NCBI GenBank assembly: GCA_017622235.1
Contig: JAGARN010000007.1
Span: 62,001 to 126,000, forward strand
Source: Spirochaetaceae bacterium
GTDB lineage: Bacteria > Spirochaetota > Spirochaetia > Treponematales > Treponemataceae
Direction: 5' to 3'
DNA length: 64,000 nt
The position numbers and the translations under genes are program-made. Shown here one piece after another: positions 61,148 to 64,000 of this stretch (the first letter of the stretch is position 1; each line of letters starts with the position of its first letter). Below the pieces are notes generated by a model. That model saw only the letters and a list, made by a program, of their open reading frames with translations. It ran no database searches and had not been told where the DNA came from.

Positions 61148-62506
61148 TTGGCTGACTATTTTGAGAATCTTGTTGTACAGAAGCTTGCACTTATTGCTGA
61201 ACTTAATGACCCGATTAACCCAGAACTTTATCAAACCTATGATGTAAAAAGAGGTCTTAGATATGTAGATGGTCGAGGTGTTCTCGTTGGGCTTACTCAA
61301 ATAGGTGATGTTATTGGTTACGAAGTAAAAGATGGGCAAAAAATTGCAGTGCCTGGTAAGTTACTGTATCGTGGCTATGATGTAGAAGATTTGATTAAAG
61401 ACACAGATTCTCATGATGAATTCGGGTTTGAACAGACAATATATTTGCTTCTGTTTGGACAACTTCCGACAAGAAATCAACTTGAAGAATTTCAATCATT
61501 TCTTGGAACTAGAAGGATTTTGCCAGATAATTTTACCGAAGACATGATAATGAAAGCTCCTTCTCCTGATATTATGAATAAGTTAGCTAGAAGTGTTTTG
61601 GCAAGCTACTCTTACGATGATATGGCAGAGGATGTGAGTATTTCAAACAATTTACGGCAATGTATAGATTTGATAGCACGATTCCCTACATTTGCTGCCT
61701 ATGCGTATCAGGCAAAGCGTCGTCATTATGATGGCAAGAGTATGTACATTCATAATCCTTTGCCAGAACTTTCTACTGCTGAAAACTTTTTGCGTCTTAT
61801 TCGTCCAAATAAGCAGTACAGTAGATTAGAAGCAGAAATCCTTGATTTAGCATTGATTTTACACGCAGAACATGGTGGAGGAAATAATTCTACATTTTCA
61901 ATTCATGTTGTTTCTTCCACAGACACAGATACTTACTCTGCTGTGGCTGCTGCGGTAGGGTCTTTGAAAGGTCGTCGTCATGGTGGAGCTAACATGAAAG
62001 TTATGGAGATGATGGACGATATAAAAGCCAACATAAAAGATTGGAGCAACGAATCAGAGATTCGTGAGTATTTGCGTAAAATAATTCGCAAAGAAGCTTT
62101 TGACCGTACCGGTTTAATTTACGGTCAAGGTCATGCAGTTTACACTGTTTCTGATCCAAGAGCAATTTTGTTGCGAGATAAAGCAGCCGCTCTCGCAAAA
62201 GAAAAAGATATGCTTGAAGAGTACAATTTGTATTGTACTATTGAACGACTTGCTCCACAGGTTTTTGCTGAAGAAAAAAACAGTGACAAAAAGATATGCA
62301 CTAATGTAGATTTTTTCTCTGGATTTGTTTATACCATGTTGAATATCCCTAGAGAACTTTATACGCCAATATTTGCTATGTCTCGTATAGCTGGTTGGGC
62401 GGCTCATCGTATCGAAGAGGTTATTGCTGGTGGTAGAATATATCGTCCTGCTTACAAAAATGTGCTTGCTCCCAAAATTTTTATACCTATTGAGGATAGA
62501 AAATAG
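61148..62506 (+). CDS. gltA: Citrate synthase
   Basis: About 452 aa from TTG 61148, set by GGAGG (61138-61142) 5 nt upstream; a GTG at 61136 would overlap that SD. The Si-type active site is recognisable: HAEHGGGNNST, GQGHAVYTVSDPR and an Asp in NVDFFSGF. It condenses acetyl-CoA and oxaloacetate. In fermentative treponemes a partial TCA arm toward 2-oxoglutarate and glutamate is the likely use. The rluB-like gene follows after 8 nt. Confidence 0.93.
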   Translation: MADYFENLVVQKLALIAELNDPINPELYQTYDVKRGLRYVDGRGVLVGLTQIGDVIGYEVKDGQKIAVPGKLLYRGYDVEDLIKDTDSHDEFGFEQTIYLLLFGQLPTRNQLEEFQSFLGTRRILPDNFTEDMIMKAPSPDIMNKLARSVLASYSYDDMAEDVSISNNLRQCIDLIARFPTFAAYAYQAKRRHYDGKSMYIHNPLPELSTAENFLRLIRPNKQYSRLEAEILDLALILHAEHGGGNNSTFSIHVVSSTDTDTYSAVAAAVGSLKGRRHGGANMKVMEMMDDIKANIKDWSNESEIREYLRKIIRKEAFDRTGLIYGQGHAVYTVSDPRAILLRDKAAALAKEKDMLEEYNLYCTIERLAPQVFAEEKNSDKKICTNVDFFSGFVYTMLNIPRELYTPIFAMSRIAGWAAHRIEEVIAGGRIYRPAYKNVLAPKIFIPIEDRK

Positions 62507-62514
62507 GTAAACCT

Positions 62515-63258
62515 ATGACCACAGAACGATTGGATAAAGTTCTTTCGCATCATGGCTTTGGAACAAGAAAAGATACTCGCCGTCTTATTAGGTCTGGTGC
62601 GGTAACAGTAGATGGTAAGCCTTGTTTTGTACCAGATACCCATATTCCCATTGAAACAGCACAGGTGTTTGTTGATGGTGAATTATTGCAACTTAGGCGA
62701 CATATTTATTTGATGATGAATAAGCCAGCTGGTGTTGTTTGTTCTACAAAAGATGGGTTGCATAAAACTGTTTTTGATTTACTAAAAGATGAGCATTTGC
62801 AAGTATTTTTGGGTGGTAGTCTTCATCTAGTAGGGCGGCTGGATATTGACACAGAAGGATTGTTGCTTTTGACAACGGATGGCACACTTACCCATAGATT
62901 AACTTCGCCACGTACAAATATTCGGAAAACTTATTTTGTTCGGTTGGAACAATATGTTCCAGAAGAAGCTCGCCCTCTTATTACACGGCGGTTTGCAGAT
63001 GGCATACATATTGAGCCAGAAGGTGATGACGGCGAATGGGATTGCAAAGCCGCAGAACTTGATTGGCTTGAGGGCGACTGTTGTCTTCTAAAGATTACAG
63101 AAGGTCGTTACCATCAAGTTAAGCGAATGATTGCGGCAGCTGGTAACAAAGTAATCTATCTGCGAAGAGACGCAATTGGTCAGTTGCAACTTGACTCGGA
63201 ACTGAGATGTGGCGAGTATCGCAACCTTACAAGCGATGAATTAGATTTGTTGGTTTAG
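62515..63258 (+). CDS. Pseudouridine synthase (RluB/RsuA family)
   Basis: A 247-aa protein. An N-terminal S4 RNA-binding domain (RLDKVLSHHGFGTRKDTRRLI) precedes the RsuA catalytic motif GRLDIDTEGLLLLTTDG, whose Asp is the nucleophile. TEGRYHQVKRM is also diagnostic. It modifies rRNA; RluB, RluE and RsuA cannot be separated here. It follows the citrate synthase gene closely. Confidence 0.92.
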   Translation: MTTERLDKVLSHHGFGTRKDTRRLIRSGAVTVDGKPCFVPDTHIPIETAQVFVDGELLQLRRHIYLMMNKPAGVVCSTKDGLHKTVFDLLKDEHLQVFLGGSLHLVGRLDIDTEGLLLLTTDGTLTHRLTSPRTNIRKTYFVRLEQYVPEEARPLITRRFADGIHIEPEGDDGEWDCKAAELDWLEGDCCLLKITEGRYHQVKRMIAAAGNKVIYLRRDAIGQLQLDSELRCGEYRNLTSDELDLLV

Positions 63259-63325
63259 GTTGTAATTGCGAATTTTAATGTACAAAATGCTTTTTCATGA
63301 TATAATGGTGAGTAAGGAGGCTTGT

Positions 63326-63736
63326 ATGGCTAAAAAAAAGGCAAATTTGATGGGATATTTATATCTTGTTGGAATGGCACTTGTGGTGATTGGATTTTTT
63401 TGTCCTGTTTTTAAGGGTGCTCTTGCAGAGTTTAACGGATGGGATTTTTTGAATTTCAAAAATTTTGATTTCGTTACTGTTGGTGGACTTCTAATTTTGA
63501 TTGGTGCGGTAGTTGGTATTGTGCTTTCTTTCGTTAAGTCAAAAAAAGAAAAAATGCTCAAATTGGTTGCAATCTTGGTTTCTATTGCAGGAGGAATTGT
63601 TCTCATAATCGGTTTTAACGACAATGTTGTCTACAAGATGATAGCAGAAGCATTTATGAAATATGCAAATGTTGGATTCTATATGATTGTAGTTGGTTGG
63701 GTAGTGGCTCTAGTAGGGCATTTTACTAGTAAATAA
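63326..63736 (+). CDS. Small four-helix membrane protein, unknown
   Basis: About 136 aa from ATG 63326, set by AAGGAGG 5 nt upstream. Four hydrophobic helices alternate with short loops (YLYLVGMALVVIGFFCPVF, VGGLLILIGAVVGIVLSF, LVAILVSIAGGIVLIIGF, FYMIVVGWVVALVGHF). No family recognised. An extended -10 (TGaTATAAT at 63301-63306) gives a leader of about 13-14 nt, an SD-bearing short leader. A strong terminator follows. Confidence 0.75.
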   Translation: MAKKKANLMGYLYLVGMALVVIGFFCPVFKGALAEFNGWDFLNFKNFDFVTVGGLLILIGAVVGIVLSFVKSKKEKMLKLVAILVSIAGGIVLIIGFNDNVVYKMIAEAFMKYANVGFYMIVVGWVVALVGHFTSK

Positions 63737-63750
63737 TTTTTGCATTAATG

Positions 63751-63783
63751 AGGCTACCAAAAAAATAGGTAGCCTTTTTTTTA
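63751..63783 (+). terminator. Rho-independent terminator
   Basis: AGGCTACC (63751-63758) pairs with GGTAGCCT (63768-63775) and is followed by a run of eight or more T. Confidence 0.92.
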
Positions 63784-63834
63784 TTATTCTTTATATAGTA
63801 GTCATAGAATAGATTTTTGTATATAATTCCTTCT

Positions 63835-64000
63835 ATGGAAACACGAAATATTTTTTTGAACATATCTCCACTAGATCACCGATACTCATTATCAGAGGCG
63901 GCTGTTTTTGATTCCTTGTCAGTTCATATTTCTGAGCAAGCAGCAATTATATCTTGTGCGAAGGCAGAAATCGCTTTAGTAAAGGCACATCTTTCTGTGC
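63835..64000 (+). CDS. purB: Adenylosuccinate lyase, N-terminal part (continues beyond window)
   Basis: The frame from ATG 63835 is open to the window end (55 codons). It begins METRNIFLNISPLDHRYSL, followed by SEQAAIISCAKAEIALVKAHL, which I recognise as the N-terminus of adenylosuccinate lyase. The enzyme acts twice in purine synthesis. No SD; TAGTCA, 17 nt, TATAAT (63822-63827), 7 nt, ATG suggests a near-leaderless mRNA. Confidence 0.75.
   Translation, partial: METRNIFLNISPLDHRYSLSEAAVFDSLSVHISEQAAIISCAKAEIALVKAHLSV

Overview
The window is AT-rich, densely coded bacterial chromosome and most likely comes from a spirochaete of the genus Treponema, probably a gut or rumen fibre-degrading species. 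The strongest clue is a trans-2-enoyl-CoA reductase that closely resembles the well-studied T. denticola enzyme. Supporting clues are a MurA with Asp instead of the catalytic Cys, a MurE with a variant DxPR motif, a fused AroD-AroE, several lineage-type hypothetical proteins, and two clear GH5 glycosidases. The organism is inferred from protein resemblance only; no rRNA or tRNA gene was recognised.

Layout. 1-2.6 kb: a SpoIIE-type phosphatase (cut by the left edge), a thioredoxin-fold ferredoxin and an [FeFe] hydrogenase. 2.7-5.6 kb: acyl-CoA synthetase plus FabV/Ter on the minus strand. 5.7-10.8 kb: a NifX-like metal-binding protein, two radical SAM proteins, a creatininase-family protein and ribosomal protein S21. 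11.2-15.4 kb: a sugar ABC importer operon ending in a cytoplasmic GH5 glycosidase, behind a promoter with a perfect LacI-type operator. 15.7-21.6 kb: a more accessory stretch (SDR, secreted unknown, nucleotidyltransferase, macrodomain protein, orphan sugar-binding lipoprotein, XRE regulator, DMT transporter).

21.6-28.3 kb: cell wall and core metabolism (murE; pepT-TSCPD-murA; aroDE-rpiA). 28.4-38.5 kb: a small unknown, a frameshifted MATE transporter, a lipase-like hydrolase, galE, an ABC exporter pair, a large secreted GH5 lipoprotein and a U32 peptidase-family protein. 38.6-48.1 kb: ssb, a 644-aa lineage protein, then a lolA-rodZ-rimO-uvrD-hflX run. 48.1-64 kb: clpP, a UPF0158-GNAT fusion, an RRM protein with a metallo-hydrolase, a Na/Pi transporter, an FAD oxidoreductase, an M48 lipoprotein, a lytic transglycosylase, a degenerate endoglycoceramidase-like protein, PTS IIA, a PflX-like radical SAM protein, citrate synthase, a pseudouridine synthase, a small membrane protein and the start of purB.

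The most striking signal is not a gene. About nineteen genes lack a Shine-Dalgarno sequence and instead have a sigma70-type -10 box ending only 6-9 nt before the start codon. In most of them a -35-like hexamer lies 17-18 nt further upstream, and the others have an extended TGn -10. These genes should give leaderless or nearly leaderless mRNAs. The neighbouring genes with a good SD have ordinary leaders, so two initiation modes appear to coexist. This architecture also settles several otherwise ambiguous starts, including two GTG starts.
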